NCBI GenBank assembly: GCA_937886715.1
Contig: CAKZZD010000053.1
Location: 1-23,864, forward strand
Source of the DNA: an uncultured Bacteroidales bacterium
GTDB taxonomy: Bacteria; Bacteroidota; Bacteroidia; Bacteroidales; P3
Direction: 5' to 3'
DNA: 23,864 nucleotides
Below are positions 13,682 to 20,418 of the stretch, piece after piece. How positions within the stretch are numbered: position 1 is the stretch's first letter; every line of letters begins with the position of its first letter. The notes under the pieces are model-generated. The model was not told where the DNA came from. It was given only the letters and a program-made list of their open reading frames with translations, and made no database searches. The position numbers and the translations under genes were made by a program.

Positions 13682-15361
13682 TCAGTCTTCCTTGTCACTT
13701 TTGGCGATTAGGATTGTCTGGAAGCCTCCGTCCTTGATGGTCTGGAGCAACTTCTTGGTGATCTTGACCGGGAGCTTCTTCAGTCCGCAGCTCACCGTCC
13801 TCTTGGTGGTGTGGACGGTTCCGCTGTCCTCGTCGAGGAAGTCTTCGAATTCTATCCTCTGCGGGTCGCAGATGATCTGGCGGCCTATCAGCTCCTCCTC
13901 CGCCATGTCAGCCACCTTCACCACGTCGAAGGTCTTCTCTTTCTTGAAGTCCTCGATGCCGAAGAGGTCGCGCATCGATTTCTCGTTGACCTCGGCTTGG
14001 AAGAAGAGGCCGCTCATGTCGTCGTTGCTGGCGTAGCCGACGTAGGCCAGCACCAGCGTGCCGTCCTCGAGGTGGTAGTAGAGGTTCTTGTCGCTCACGC
14101 TCACGCGGATGGTGTCGGTTCCCGCGAGGCTGACGCTCTTGCGGTTGTCCTTGATCATCTGGGCTTTCTCCATGATGCGCTCGTCTATCTCGACGAGGGC
14201 CGCCTGCGCCTGTTCCTCGCGTCGCTTGATCTCGGCCTTCATGCGTTTCTCGAAGGCGAGGGCGGCGGCCACCTCGTTGGCTGCGTCTATGCGCTCGTTC
14301 TCGACGATGTCGGTGATGGATGTCCGCAGCTCCTGCAGCTCCTCGTCGGAGAGGGCGCGGGTGGCTCCTGTCCCCTCAGCCGTGGCGAAGATTCCCGCCT
14401 TGGCCAGCGTCTGCATGGCCTCTTCCATGGTGGCGTAGCGTCCGAGGTTGTTCGGCAGGTAGCTGAACTGCTCCCCGATGATGAAGTCGGAGTCCACGTC
14501 GGTGGCCACCTCCACGGTCGCCGGGGCTGCAGCCTGTTCGTCGGCTGCGAATATCTTGGTGTCCGTGATCTGCTCGCGGCGGCTGTTGAGCCACCAGATG
14601 AACTGCTCGAGCATGGCTCGCAGTGCCTCGGTGCTTTCCTCGTGGTTGTAGGTGTAGTATTCCGGGATGACCTCTCCGCTGAGGGCGGGCTGGGTCTTGG
14701 TGCCTCCCTTCCACTTGATGACCCGGTACTCGAAGCCTTCGACCTCGTGGCCGCTCTCGACGAGGCAGTAGGGGTAGATGTGCCTCTGCCACTTGCGCTC
14801 GAACTTGAGGAAGTCGTAGCTACCTGTGGTCTTGAGGTCGATGACTTGGTTGAGTCGGTATTCGTCGATGTAGCCGTAGAGTTCCACGGTGCCTGCCTTG
14901 GTTTCGATGGTTGCCTTGGTGAAGAGCTGCGAGACGCTGCCTGCGAGTCCTTGGGCGACCTCTTCGCAGAAGGCGCGGTCGTAGGTGAAGGTGAAGCCGT
15001 GGTACCGTGCTGTGATGGTGTCTTCGCCCATCTCCACCTCCATGTCCTCGGTGGCGCACTCGCGGTCTGCGAGGATCATGTCCACGACCTCGTTGAAGCA
15101 GGTGCCTTTGTCGGCTGCCTCCCATGGCTCGTGCGGGACGCGGTTGATGGTGTCGATGAGTTCCTGTTCGAGCTTGTCGGCCATTTCGTCCGGGGTGAGG
15201 ATGTAGTCACCCACCTCAGCGTCCGGGTACTGGCCTTGTTCCTTGGCCTTCTCGCTGACCTTGTTCCAGAGCTCCTCGGCTGCTATCTGGTAGTCGAGGA
15301 ACTCTTGGAACTTGTCGAGGAGCGAAGGGTAGATTTTGAAGTCAATCCTTGGCTGGTTCAT
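13682..15361 (-). CDS. PD-(D/E)XK exonuclease-like protein with C-terminal coiled coil
   Basis: A 559-residue protein. The nuclease core is ELYGYIDEYRLNQVIDLKTTGSY (in pieces, 160-182), giving D166, D175 and K177 of a RecB/lambda-exonuclease-like PD-(D/E)XK site; the following QRHIYPYCLVE helix holds the family glutamine. Residues about 330-400 are a long charged coiled coil, and the C-terminal 120 residues form a further domain (VSLAGTDTIRVSVSD, ITKKLLQTIKDGGFQT). It probably resects phage DNA ends for recombination together with the RecA-like ATPase encoded just upstream; the two genes overlap by 20 bases. It is longer than typical phage exonucleases because of the C-terminal extension. Confidence 0.82.
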   Translation of the reverse strand: MNQPRIDFKIYPSLLDKFQEFLDYQIAAEELWNKVSEKAKEQGQYPDAEVGDYILTPDEMADKLEQELIDTINRVPHEPWEAADKGTCFNEVVDMILADRECATEDMEVEMGEDTITARYHGFTFTYDRAFCEEVAQGLAGSVSQLFTKATIETKAGTVELYGYIDEYRLNQVIDLKTTGSYDFLKFERKWQRHIYPYCLVESGHEVEGFEYRVIKWKGGTKTQPALSGEVIPEYYTYNHEESTEALRAMLEQFIWWLNSRREQITDTKIFAADEQAAAPATVEVATDVDSDFIIGEQFSYLPNNLGRYATMEEAMQTLAKAGIFATAEGTGATRALSDEELQELRTSITDIVENERIDAANEVAAALAFEKRMKAEIKRREEQAQAALVEIDERIMEKAQMIKDNRKSVSLAGTDTIRVSVSDKNLYYHLEDGTLVLAYVGYASNDDMSGLFFQAEVNEKSMRDLFGIEDFKKEKTFDVVKVADMAEEELIGRQIICDPQRIEFEDFLDEDSGTVHTTKRTVSCGLKKLPVKITKKLLQTIKDGGFQTILIAKSDKED

Positions 15362-16298
15362 ACGCTCCCTTGATTTTGTTGTAGACGATTCCGACCTTCT
15401 TGGCCTGCTTCGCTATGAGCTGGCTGGCCATTTCCTTGCTGTTGAAGATGTGCTGCATCTTCATGATCTCTGCCACGACCTCGTTGGCGGTCTCGGCGTT
15501 CTCGATGCATTCGACCTTGCCCTCGATGCACTGCATGAGGTCTTCGTAGTCGCTGACCCTCTCTTGGTCTTCCTTGCGCTTCTGGAAGTAGGCGGCTATG
15601 GTCTTGGTGAGGAAGTCGTTCTTGCCTGTGGCCTCGCCTTGCGGGTTGACGGTGGCGGGGAGCTGGATGGGTGACGGCAGGCTGCAGGTGTTCTTGGCGT
15701 AGAACTTGCTGCTGGGGTTGAAGGCGATGGCGCGGTACATCTCGTTGCCTTCGCCGTAGGCCTCCATGTAGCCGACGAGGTCGAGTTCCTTGATGAGGTC
15801 GTTGACGCTCGATCCTCCGATCTCGGGTCGGATGACCGTCTCGTCGCCTCTCTTCTGTTCCTGTTCGTGGGCGACGAAGACTATCGAGCGTCCTGTCAGT
15901 CTCACGCGGTTGATGAAGTTGATGAACATCTGCTTTCTGGCTCCGTAGCCCTTGAGGGTGAGGCTTCCGCTGCGGTCTGCCAGTTTCGGGTCGGTGCGCT
16001 TGATGTAGTCCTCCATGAAGGCGAGGAGCTTGCCGCAGGTGTCGATGATGATGGTCTTGTAGTCTTGGCCGCCTTCGATTTCCTTGAGGGCTGCGTCGAT
16101 GTCTTCCCAGCGTTCCACCTGCAGGGTGTCGACCATGTGTGCGCCGTTGATTCTTGTCACGCCTCCGTCGCAGTCGAAAAGGACTGGCTCTGGTGCAGAG
16201 CAGGCGAGTGTGGTTTTTCCGATGCCGGGCTGGCCGTAGATGAGGACGGCGAGCGTGGGCTTGACTTGGAGTTGACTTGGTTTTCTAATAAGTCCCAT
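15342..16298 (-). CDS. RecA-like ATPase (Sak4/AAA_24-type recombination protein)
   Basis: A 318-residue P-loop ATPase: Walker A GQPGIGKTT (22-30), Walker B KTIIIDTC (81-88, D86), and SIVFVAHEQEQKRG, which resembles the sensor strand and loop of RecA-fold phage proteins of the Sak4 group. Such proteins bind single-stranded DNA and drive phage recombination or repair. The C-terminal 90 residues are helical and charged. The neighbouring exonuclease-like gene (20-base overlap) supports a two-component recombination pair, analogous in layout to lambda exo/beta. The start at 16298 is preceded by an A/T-rich leader (AATTCAAAACAAAATG), without a Shine-Dalgarno. Confidence 0.85.
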   Translation of the reverse strand: MGLIRKPSQLQVKPTLAVLIYGQPGIGKTTLACSAPEPVLFDCDGGVTRINGAHMVDTLQVERWEDIDAALKEIEGGQDYKTIIIDTCGKLLAFMEDYIKRTDPKLADRSGSLTLKGYGARKQMFINFINRVRLTGRSIVFVAHEQEQKRGDETVIRPEIGGSSVNDLIKELDLVGYMEAYGEGNEMYRAIAFNPSSKFYAKNTCSLPSPIQLPATVNPQGEATGKNDFLTKTIAAYFQKRKEDQERVSDYEDLMQCIEGKVECIENAETANEVVAEIMKMQHIFNSKEMASQLIAKQAKKVGIVYNKIKGAYEPAKD

Positions 16299-16334
16299 TT
16301 TGTTTTGAATTTAAGTTGTTAGTAATTAGGTGAA

Positions 16335-16757
16335 TTAAGGTTGTGCTTTGGGTTTGAGGCAGCGGTTGGGAAGGGGTAGGCCTTTGGTAACCCATTCCCT
16401 TCCGCCGTCGTTCTCGATCCACTCTTGGATGGTGTCCTTGGTGGCGTATTTCTGTCGCGTCCGCACCTTTACCTCGAACCGCACGATGGCCTCCTCTATC
16501 TTCTCGGCCTCGACCAGCTCGTTGAGGCGGGTGAGGCTGTAGAGGCGTTTGGAGTTGGCCTTGTTGCCTGTCCGCTCCGGGCAGCCGTACTGCTCTTGGT
16601 AGCGTCGGACGATCTCGGCTCCGAAGAGTTCCGTGGCCTTGCGCTCGCTGATGAGGTTGGTCTTTCCCCGGTTGGCGTAGCGTTCCTCCATCCGTCCGAG
16701 CTGCTTGGCGGTGGCCAGTGCCTGTATGATGTCGCTGTATAGGCGGTCGCTCTGCAT
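16335..16757 (-). CDS. Hypothetical 140-residue protein
   Basis: Unrecognised. A basic helical N-terminus (LYSDIIQALATAKQLGRMEERYANRG) is followed by EIVRRYQEQYGCPERTG and a helix EAEKIEEAIVRFEVKVRTRQKYATKDTIQEWIEND (in pieces). It looks like a small DNA- or protein-binding factor of the early region. It starts 3 bases after the stop of the coiled-coil gene and is followed by a 36-base A/T-rich gap. Confidence 0.72.
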   Translation of the reverse strand: MQSDRLYSDIIQALATAKQLGRMEERYANRGKTNLISERKATELFGAEIVRRYQEQYGCPERTGNKANSKRLYSLTRLNELVEAEKIEEAIVRFEVKVRTRQKYATKDTIQEWIENDGGREWVTKGLPLPNRCLKPKAQP

Positions 16758-16760
16758 GGC

Positions 16761-17102
16761 TTATTTCTCTTTCTTGATGAAGTGTCCTTTCTCGTCGCGC
16801 GGGCATCCCTTGCGGGCTACCTTGGCTTGGAGCTTGTCGATGGTGCATCTGGCTTGCTCGAGTTCCTTCTTGGTAGCCTCGAGTTCGTCGCAGAGTTCTT
16901 GTCGCTCGAGTTCTTTCGCGTCAAGTGTCGCGTCGCACTCGGTTCGGATGTCCTTGACCTGTTGGGTCAGTTTCTTGTTCTCTTCCATCAGCGTCTCGCG
17001 CTGTTTCTGGAGGCTCTTGTTTGCCCCGACGAGGGCGGTGTTCTCGTCGGTCACGGCTTGGAGCTGCTCTTGCAGTCTCTTTACTTTTCTTGAGGTGAAC
17101 AT
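16761..17102 (-). CDS. Coiled-coil protein (113 residues)
   Basis: Residues about 5-90 are one continuous heptad-repeat coiled coil (KRLQEQLQAVTDENTALVG..., ELERQELCDELEATKKELEQ). The C-terminus GCPRDEKGHFIKKEK resembles a common short tail in Bacteroidales phage proteins with PRD..G.F. No enzymatic motif. The function is unknown; a structural or scaffolding partner of early proteins is possible. Confidence 0.72.
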   Translation of the reverse strand: MFTSRKVKRLQEQLQAVTDENTALVGANKSLQKQRETLMEENKKLTQQVKDIRTECDATLDAKELERQELCDELEATKKELEQARCTIDKLQAKVARKGCPRDEKGHFIKKEK

Positions 17103-17125
17103 GGTGTTAGGTATTTAGAGGTGAG

Positions 17126-17371
17126 TCATTCCTGCGGGTAGGGGTTGTGGTCGTCGGTCTTGGAGAATCCGTTGTCGTCGTCACCCTCGGTGGCGGGTTC
17201 CGGCTTGTCTTCCATGCCGTCGAAGTAGCGGCCTATGAAGGCTCCTGTGGCGAAGAGGGCGATGCCGAAGAAGCGGCAGGCCAGCTCGTGGCTTGATCCG
17301 TCCTTGGTGCAGACGGTGATGAAGAGTCCCGCGATGGCGAGGACGGCTCCGATGGTCTTGCGGGTCTTCAT
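17126..17371 (-). CDS. Small membrane protein with two membrane helices
   Basis: An 81-residue protein. Residues about 6-21 (TIGAVLAIAGLFITVC) and about 31-48 (ACRFFGIALFATGAFIGR) are hydrophobic helices, joined by a short loop; the C-terminus is acidic and soluble. The ATG at 17371 overlaps the upstream regulator stop as ATGA. An early phage membrane protein could act in exclusion of other phages or membrane association of replication, but nothing in the sequence decides this. Confidence 0.72.
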   Translation of the reverse strand: MKTRKTIGAVLAIAGLFITVCTKDGSSHELACRFFGIALFATGAFIGRYFDGMEDKPEPATEGDDDNGFSKTDDHNPYPQE

Positions 17372-17643
17372 TGCTGGCCTCCTTCCTCGGTTGGGAACAG
17401 CTCGTCGGCAGTGCAGCCGAATTCCTTGGCCAGTGCTTCCTGTGCCAGTGCGTCGGGCTTGCGTGAGTTGCAGAGCCATCCTCGGACGGTGTTCTCGGTG
17501 ACGTGGCAGGCATCCATGCAGCGTTGGATGAAGACCTGCGCGGGTGTTGGCGAGGGCTTGGAGTTCTTGGCCTCCTCGTACCTCTCTTTGAGTGTCATTT
17601 TCTTTGTCATGGTATTGGTGTTAGATGTTGAAGTTTTTGTCAT
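17368..17643 (-). CDS. Cro-like helix-turn-helix regulator, first early gene
   Basis: A 91-residue protein. A Thr/Lys/Met-rich N-terminus leads to TLKERYEEAKNSKPSPTPAQVFIQRCMDACHVTENTVRGWLCNSRKPDALAQEALAKEFGCTADELFP (described in pieces, residues about 16-82), which contains a helix-turn-helix at ACHVTENTVRGWL with the recognition helix TVRGWL. The C-terminal GCTADELFP is typical of XRE-type regulators. As the first gene of the leftward operon, divergent from the repressor, it sits where Cro or an early regulator would be. The start at 17643 has GAAAGGGAC 8 bases upstream; the longer frame to 17718 crosses the promoter. Confidence 0.75.
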   Translation of the reverse strand: MTKTSTSNTNTMTKKMTLKERYEEAKNSKPSPTPAQVFIQRCMDACHVTENTVRGWLCNSRKPDALAQEALAKEFGCTADELFPTEEGGQQ

Positions 17644-17785
17644 TTTTTCGTGTCCCTTTCGTGTTTTTCGTATTTTATTACTACCTTTGCGTGTTGCTTT
17701 CGTGCTTTTGCGTTGCAAATATAGAACTTTTATTTCAATCGTTGTACTTTTTTTTCAATTTTTTTCAATCAAAAATAAAAAAATT
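17644..17785. promoter_or_regulatory. Divergent early/lysogeny control region
   Basis: This 142-base A/T-rich segment separates the leftward early operon from the rightward lysogeny operon. TATATTTG on the minus strand (17723-17716) is a clear -7 box for the early operon; no good -33 box is visible at the usual distance, which may mean activator dependence. The minus-strand leader contains several ACGAAA words (for example ACACGAAAGGGACACGAAA) that could be operators. The rightward promoter is not obvious; poly-T and CAATC repeats occupy the region before the ATG at 17786. Confidence 0.6.
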
Positions 17786-18124
17786 ATGCAAGTAACTGAT
17801 AAAGACGAACTTATAAGGCTGATAAAAGAGCTAAAAGCGGCGGGCTTCATCTATAACGAGGCCGATTTGTGCCAAAAGTCGGGCGTTCCGCAGTCGTATC
17901 TGTCGGATATGAAGGCGGGTCGCCGTCCGATAAGTGAAGAAATGCTTCAACGGATTGAACACGCATTTCCTGCGTTCTTTTCGGGTGACGGAACGCTGGA
18001 GCGTCGGCAGGAGCCGACCTTGGGCGACCTTGCCCGGATGATCGCCGACCATGACATGCGTTTCCATGACCAGATGGAGCGTCTTATGGACGCTATGGGC
18101 GTTGGTAAAAAAGAAACTGCTTGA
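17786..18124 (+). CDS. Phage repressor-like helix-turn-helix protein
   Basis: A 112-residue protein and the first gene of the plus-strand lysogeny operon. The helix-turn-helix is EADLCQKSGVPQSYLSDMKAGRR (in pieces, residues about 25-47), followed by the helix EEMLQRIEHAFPAFF. The C-terminal part (LGDLARMIADHDMRFHDQMERLMDAMG) is a probable oligomerisation helix. It lacks a LexA-type peptidase domain, so induction must use another route than RecA-driven self-cleavage. The start at 17786 follows an A/T-rich leader (AAAAAAATTATG) typical of Bacteroidetes. Position divergent from the Cro-like gene supports a repressor role. Confidence 0.78.
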   Translation: MQVTDKDELIRLIKELKAAGFIYNEADLCQKSGVPQSYLSDMKAGRRPISEEMLQRIEHAFPAFFSGDGTLERRQEPTLGDLARMIADHDMRFHDQMERLMDAMGVGKKETA

Positions 18125-18155
18125 TTGTTCCGCTCTATCCCAAAATCTCGAACCT

Positions 18156-18614
18156 ATGAAGAATGTGACTTTGTTTCTGGTGTTGCTCTTTGCTCCGCTC
18201 ATCCTGTCGGCGCAGGAGCGGCTGAATGACACCGTGGTCGGTGGCGTGCGTTATGCCATCCTCTTGGATAAGGACGGCGGTGTCGACTCGTATCAAAGTG
18301 CCGTGCCTTTCAGCGAGGCGCAGGCCGTCATTGAAATGAACCGCAGGCTCCGCTCTTGCGCCATCCGCAGGACGACGGCGGTTTCGTGTGGTGTTGCCGG
18401 GGCTGCCTGTGTGCTGATCGGGGTGAAGTCCGACCTCCCTGCCTTGCGCTATGTCGGCTATGGTGCCTTGGGTGTCGGTGCCTTGTTCGAGGTGTTGAGC
18501 ATTGCTCCGCTCTGGACTGACCGCCTCTATGTCAATCAAGAAGGCCTCGTGTTCCGTATCGACGGCCGGAAAAAGGCGTACTATCGCCACGAGCTTGGAA
18601 AGGAGGACGAGTGA
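18156..18614 (+). CDS. Secreted/membrane protein in the lysogeny operon (possible lysogenic conversion)
   Basis: A 152-residue protein with a clear signal peptide: MKNVTLFLVLLFAPLILSAQE, probably cut after LSA (about residue 19). Two further hydrophobic segments lie at about residues 73-90 (TAVSCGVAGAACVLIGV) and 95-115 (RYVGYGALGVGALFEVLSI), so the mature protein may be membrane-embedded. It is co-oriented with the repressor genes and so probably made in the lysogen. Such genes often change surface properties or block superinfection; no family is recognised and the role is inferred. Its stop overlaps the next start (TGATG). Confidence 0.75.
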   Translation: MKNVTLFLVLLFAPLILSAQERLNDTVVGGVRYAILLDKDGGVDSYQSAVPFSEAQAVIEMNRRLRSCAIRRTTAVSCGVAGAACVLIGVKSDLPALRYVGYGALGVGALFEVLSIAPLWTDRLYVNQEGLVFRIDGRKKAYYRHELGKEDE

Positions 18615-18871
18615 TGGATATCCGTTTGACGAGAAAGCGTCTGGGGTTGACGCAGGAGGATTTGGCGAAGCGTCTAGGTGTGTCCACTCGCACGGTGCAG
18701 AACTGGGAGCAGGGCGGGGTCATCCCGGCCACGTCGCAGCGTGCCTTGGAGCGGCTGCTGTCTGGCTTGGAGGATGTCCGCGGCTGGGACGAGGTCGTCT
18801 CGCGCCTTGACCGCATCATCGAGCTGCTGGAGGTTCTGGTAAGAAAGGAGGACGGCGATGGTACCCGCTGA
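18614..18871 (+). CDS. XRE-family helix-turn-helix regulator
   Basis: An 85-residue protein with a canonical XRE domain: RLTRKRLGLTQEDLAKRLGVSTRTVQNWEQGG (in pieces, residues 4-35), where LTQEDLAKRLGVS is helix 2 and turn and TRTVQNWEQG the recognition helix. The C-terminal part is a leucine-rich coiled coil (LDRIIELLEVLVRKE) for dimerisation. The ATG at 18614 is preferred over a GTG at 18611; a strong Shine-Dalgarno AAGGAGG lies just upstream. It overlaps both neighbours, so the three plus-strand genes after 18156 are one transcript. Confidence 0.85.
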   Translation: MDIRLTRKRLGLTQEDLAKRLGVSTRTVQNWEQGGVIPATSQRALERLLSGLEDVRGWDEVVSRLDRIIELLEVLVRKEDGDGTR

Positions 18872-19091
18872 GCTTCGTTTCGTTGAGGCCTTCGAGACGC
18901 TCCGTGCCTCTGGGCGTGTGGGCGTTACCGAGTTCTGCAGTGAGCTTGGCATCTCGAAGGGGACGTTTGGATCGTGGAAGTCCGGGACGACGAACCGCCA
19001 CGCGAAGGTGGAGTGGTTCACGGCCTTGGCCGCTCGTGGCGTTTCATCGGAGTGGCTGCTGCTGGGTACCGGGGAGATGCTCACCAAGTAA
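18858..19091 (+). CDS. CI-like N-terminal-domain repressor protein
   Basis: A 77-residue helix-turn-helix protein of the CI N-terminal type: VTEFCSELGISKGTFGSWKSG (in pieces, residues about 22-43) and the diagnostic end GVSSEWLLLGTGEML. No C-terminal peptidase domain follows, so it is a short stand-alone DNA-binding protein. The ATG has a strong Shine-Dalgarno GAAAGGAGG at good spacing, and the gene overlaps the XRE gene by 14 bases. Three DNA-binding proteins in one lysogeny operon is notable (see findings). Confidence 0.8.
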   Translation: MVPAELRFVEAFETLRASGRVGVTEFCSELGISKGTFGSWKSGTTNRHAKVEWFTALAARGVSSEWLLLGTGEMLTK

Positions 19092-19108
19092 AACAAGGAA
19101 GGCCGTTA

Positions 19109-19134
19109 TTTTACTTTCGGCTCGGAAAGTAAAA
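19109..19134 (+). terminator. A/T-rich hairpin after the lysogeny operon
   Basis: TTTTACTTTC-GGCTCG-GAAAGTAAAA is a perfect 10-base inverted repeat 17 bases after the last plus-strand stop. It lacks a T-run on the plus strand, so its strength as a terminator is uncertain. Confidence 0.45.
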
Positions 19135-19163
19135 AAGGCGGCATCCTGTCCGGGTGTCGCCTT
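19131..19163 (-). terminator. Intrinsic terminator of the leftward unit ending at 19183
   Basis: On the minus strand AAGGCGACA...TGCCGCCTT forms a 9-bp stem with one wobble pair, followed by TTTTTT (19136-19131). It lies 19 bases after the stop of the small RHH-like gene and blocks leftward transcription from entering the lysogeny operon in antisense. Confidence 0.75.
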
Positions 19164-19182
19164 GCTTTGGTCTGGGTGTCGG

Positions 19183-19365
19183 TTATGGGTTCCGCATCCC
19201 TTCTATCCAGTCCTCGACGAGGTCGGACTGGCTGCAGCCGAGGTCTGCTGCCCATTGCTTGATGAAGGCTGCCGTCTCTGGCTGGAGGCGGAAGCAGACC
19301 GCCTTGCGCTTCTCGTTTCCCTTGGTTGGTCTTCCGTTGGGGTTGTTGGTGTGTCCTTTCGGCAT
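19183..19365 (-). CDS. Small ribbon-helix-helix-like DNA-binding protein
   Basis: A 60-residue protein. The N-terminus NPNGRPTKGNEKRK resembles an AT-hook-like basic arm, followed by AVCFRLQPETAAFIKQWAADLGCSQSDLVEDWI, a strand and two helices as in Arc/CopG-type ribbon-helix-helix proteins (described in pieces). Possible roles include excisionase-like accessory factor or transcription regulator for the adjacent integrase unit. The ATG at 19365 was chosen; the frame upstream overlaps the neighbour. It is followed by a terminator. Confidence 0.65.
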   Translation of the reverse strand: MPKGHTNNPNGRPTKGNEKRKAVCFRLQPETAAFIKQWAADLGCSQSDLVEDWIEGMRNP

Positions 19366-19376
19366 GGTGTCTTGTT

Positions 19377-19544
19377 TTAGTTGGTTTCTATGATTTCGAA
19401 TGTTGCGTCTGGCTCTCCGAGGAGGCGGTTCATGGCGTTGAGCTTGGTCTGCATCGCGATTTCCCATTCAGCCTCTTCAATGGTGTAGTCGGCTGGCAGA
19501 GTCCATGTCTTTCCGTTCTCGGTGATTTCTACTTTGTAGCTCAT
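19377..19544 (-). CDS. Small hypothetical protein (55 residues)
   Basis: Unrecognised. It starts with a beta hairpin-like MSYKVEITENGKTWTLPADYT and continues with the helix IEEAEWEIAMQTKLNAMNRLLG. The ATG overlaps the stop of the cysteine-peptidase-like gene as ATGA, which supports the start. Confidence 0.65.
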   Translation of the reverse strand: MSYKVEITENGKTWTLPADYTIEEAEWEIAMQTKLNAMNRLLGEPDATFEIIETN

Positions 19545-19957
19545 TGTTTTGTGGTGTTGAGTTCGTAGAATCCGTAGAGGCTCTTGTTGCCGCTGTCCCA
19601 AGTGTCGTAGAAGTGTCCGTCAACGACCGCCACGACGTGGTGTGCCACCTTTACAATGTATGTCCCGGTGGGATGGCTCTTTGCGAAGCTCTCGACCGTG
19701 GGTCTCTTTGCTCCGCCTCGATTCGATACGCCTGTGTAAGTGAAGCCGAGGCGTTCCATTGCCTCTCTGGTCTTTCCCCTGTCGCATGCGAAGATGGTGT
19801 AGGTCTGCAGTTCGCGGCATATCGGTATTGTGAGGTCGAAGGCTTCCAGCCATGAAATGTTGAGAGCCTTGCTCAATGCGCGAACTTGACAATCTCCGAC
19901 GGTGTCGGTGAGGTCTTTCTTGTTTGGTTGGTAGTAGATGAAGTGTCTGCTTTTCAT
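19541..19957 (-). CDS. Papain-like cysteine peptidase-fold phage protein
   Basis: A 138-residue protein with the sequence pattern of small phage cysteine peptidases: VGDCQVRALSKAL (about residues 20-32) with the candidate nucleophile Cys, HPTGTYIVKVAHHVVAVVDG (about 94-113) with the candidate His, and FYDTWDSG with the Asp/Asn. Together they give a C-H-D set in the right order. Its substrate is unknown; peptidases or deamidases of this fold in phages may process phage or host proteins. The start has GAAAGGGAC 6 bases upstream. It lies downstream of integrase in the same direction. Confidence 0.7.
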   Translation of the reverse strand: MKSRHFIYYQPNKKDLTDTVGDCQVRALSKALNISWLEAFDLTIPICRELQTYTIFACDRGKTREAMERLGFTYTGVSNRGGAKRPTVESFAKSHPTGTYIVKVAHHVVAVVDGHFYDTWDSGNKSLYGFYELNTTKQ

Positions 19958-19980
19958 TGTGTAGTCCCTTTCGTTTTTGT

Positions 19981-20000
19981 GGGGAGGGTTGCCCCTCCCC
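19981..20000 (-). repeat. GC-rich intercistronic hairpin
   Basis: GGGGAGGG-TTGC-CCCTCCCC is a perfect 8-bp inverted repeat between the gene ending at 20009 and the ribosome site of the gene starting at 19957. No T-run follows it on the minus strand, so it may act as an RNA-stability or attenuation element rather than a complete terminator. Confidence 0.5.
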
Positions 20001-20008
20001 TTGGTTTG

Positions 20009-20239
20009 TTATTCTTCTGTGATTGTGATTGTGTTAGTGTTGAAGTCGAGCAGGACATCCACTTGTGTGTAGATTCCCTTTCTGCTGTTCCTGTAGGAGG
20101 AGGTCTTGAACTCGTTCCAGCTCATCTGCCAGCCGCCGTTGAACTCTCTATTGGTGAATTCGCGGCAGAGTTGAAGGAAAGTAAAAGCGTCGTTGTCGCG
20201 GTTGATCCTGCTGTCGTGTTTTGTTGTTGTGGTCTTCAT
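20009..20239 (-). CDS. Small hypothetical protein (76 residues) with its own promoter
   Basis: Unrecognised. The protein has a basic N-terminus, the helix DAFTFLQLCREFTNREF and a strand-rich C-terminus (YTQVDVLLDFNTNTITITEE). The ATG at 20239 has GAAAGGGAC 6 bases upstream and an AAC-rich leader from the promoter at 20295-20325. This promoter and leader are close relatives of those at 11139, so the two genes may be co-regulated. Confidence 0.7.
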   Translation of the reverse strand: MKTTTTKHDSRINRDNDAFTFLQLCREFTNREFNGGWQMSWNEFKTSSYRNSRKGIYTQVDVLLDFNTNTITITEE

Positions 20240-20294
20240 CGTTTTGTCCCTTTCTTGTTTTGTTGTTGTTGTGGTTTGTTGTTGTTCTACGCTG

Positions 20295-20325
20295 CAAATA
20301 TAAGACAATTTTTTGTTAGCGCAAT
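20295..20325 (-). promoter_or_regulatory. Bacteroidetes-type promoter upstream of 20239
   Basis: TATATTTG (20302-20295) and ATTG (20325-20322) on the minus strand are separated by 19 bases, the ideal spacing. The transcript starts with an AAC-repeat leader and reaches GAAAGGGAC (20254-20246). Confidence 0.78.
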
Positions 20326-20353
20326 ACAAAACAAGAAAAAAAGAGAAATTTTT

Positions 20354-20379
20354 CACGAAAAAAGCGCATTTTTTTCGTG
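20354..20379. repeat. 10-base inverted repeat between integrase and promoter
   Basis: CACGAAAAAA and TTTTTTCGTG flank a 6-base centre. Neither strand has a convincing T-run directly after the stem, so an operator or a weak terminator for the integrase gene are both possible. Confidence 0.5.
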
Positions 20380-20384
20380 TTTTC

Positions 20385-20416
20385 GGAAATTTTCGGGGTG
20401 TCTCTGGAAATTTTCG
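20385..20416. repeat. Two GGAAATTTTCG direct repeats 21 bases apart
   Basis: GGAAATTTTCG occurs at 20385-20395 and 20406-20416, start to start 21 bases, i.e. two helical turns. The second copy ends 3 bases before the integrase stop codon. Same-face spacing suggests a protein-binding pair. Confidence 0.5.
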
Positions 20417-20418
20417 CC

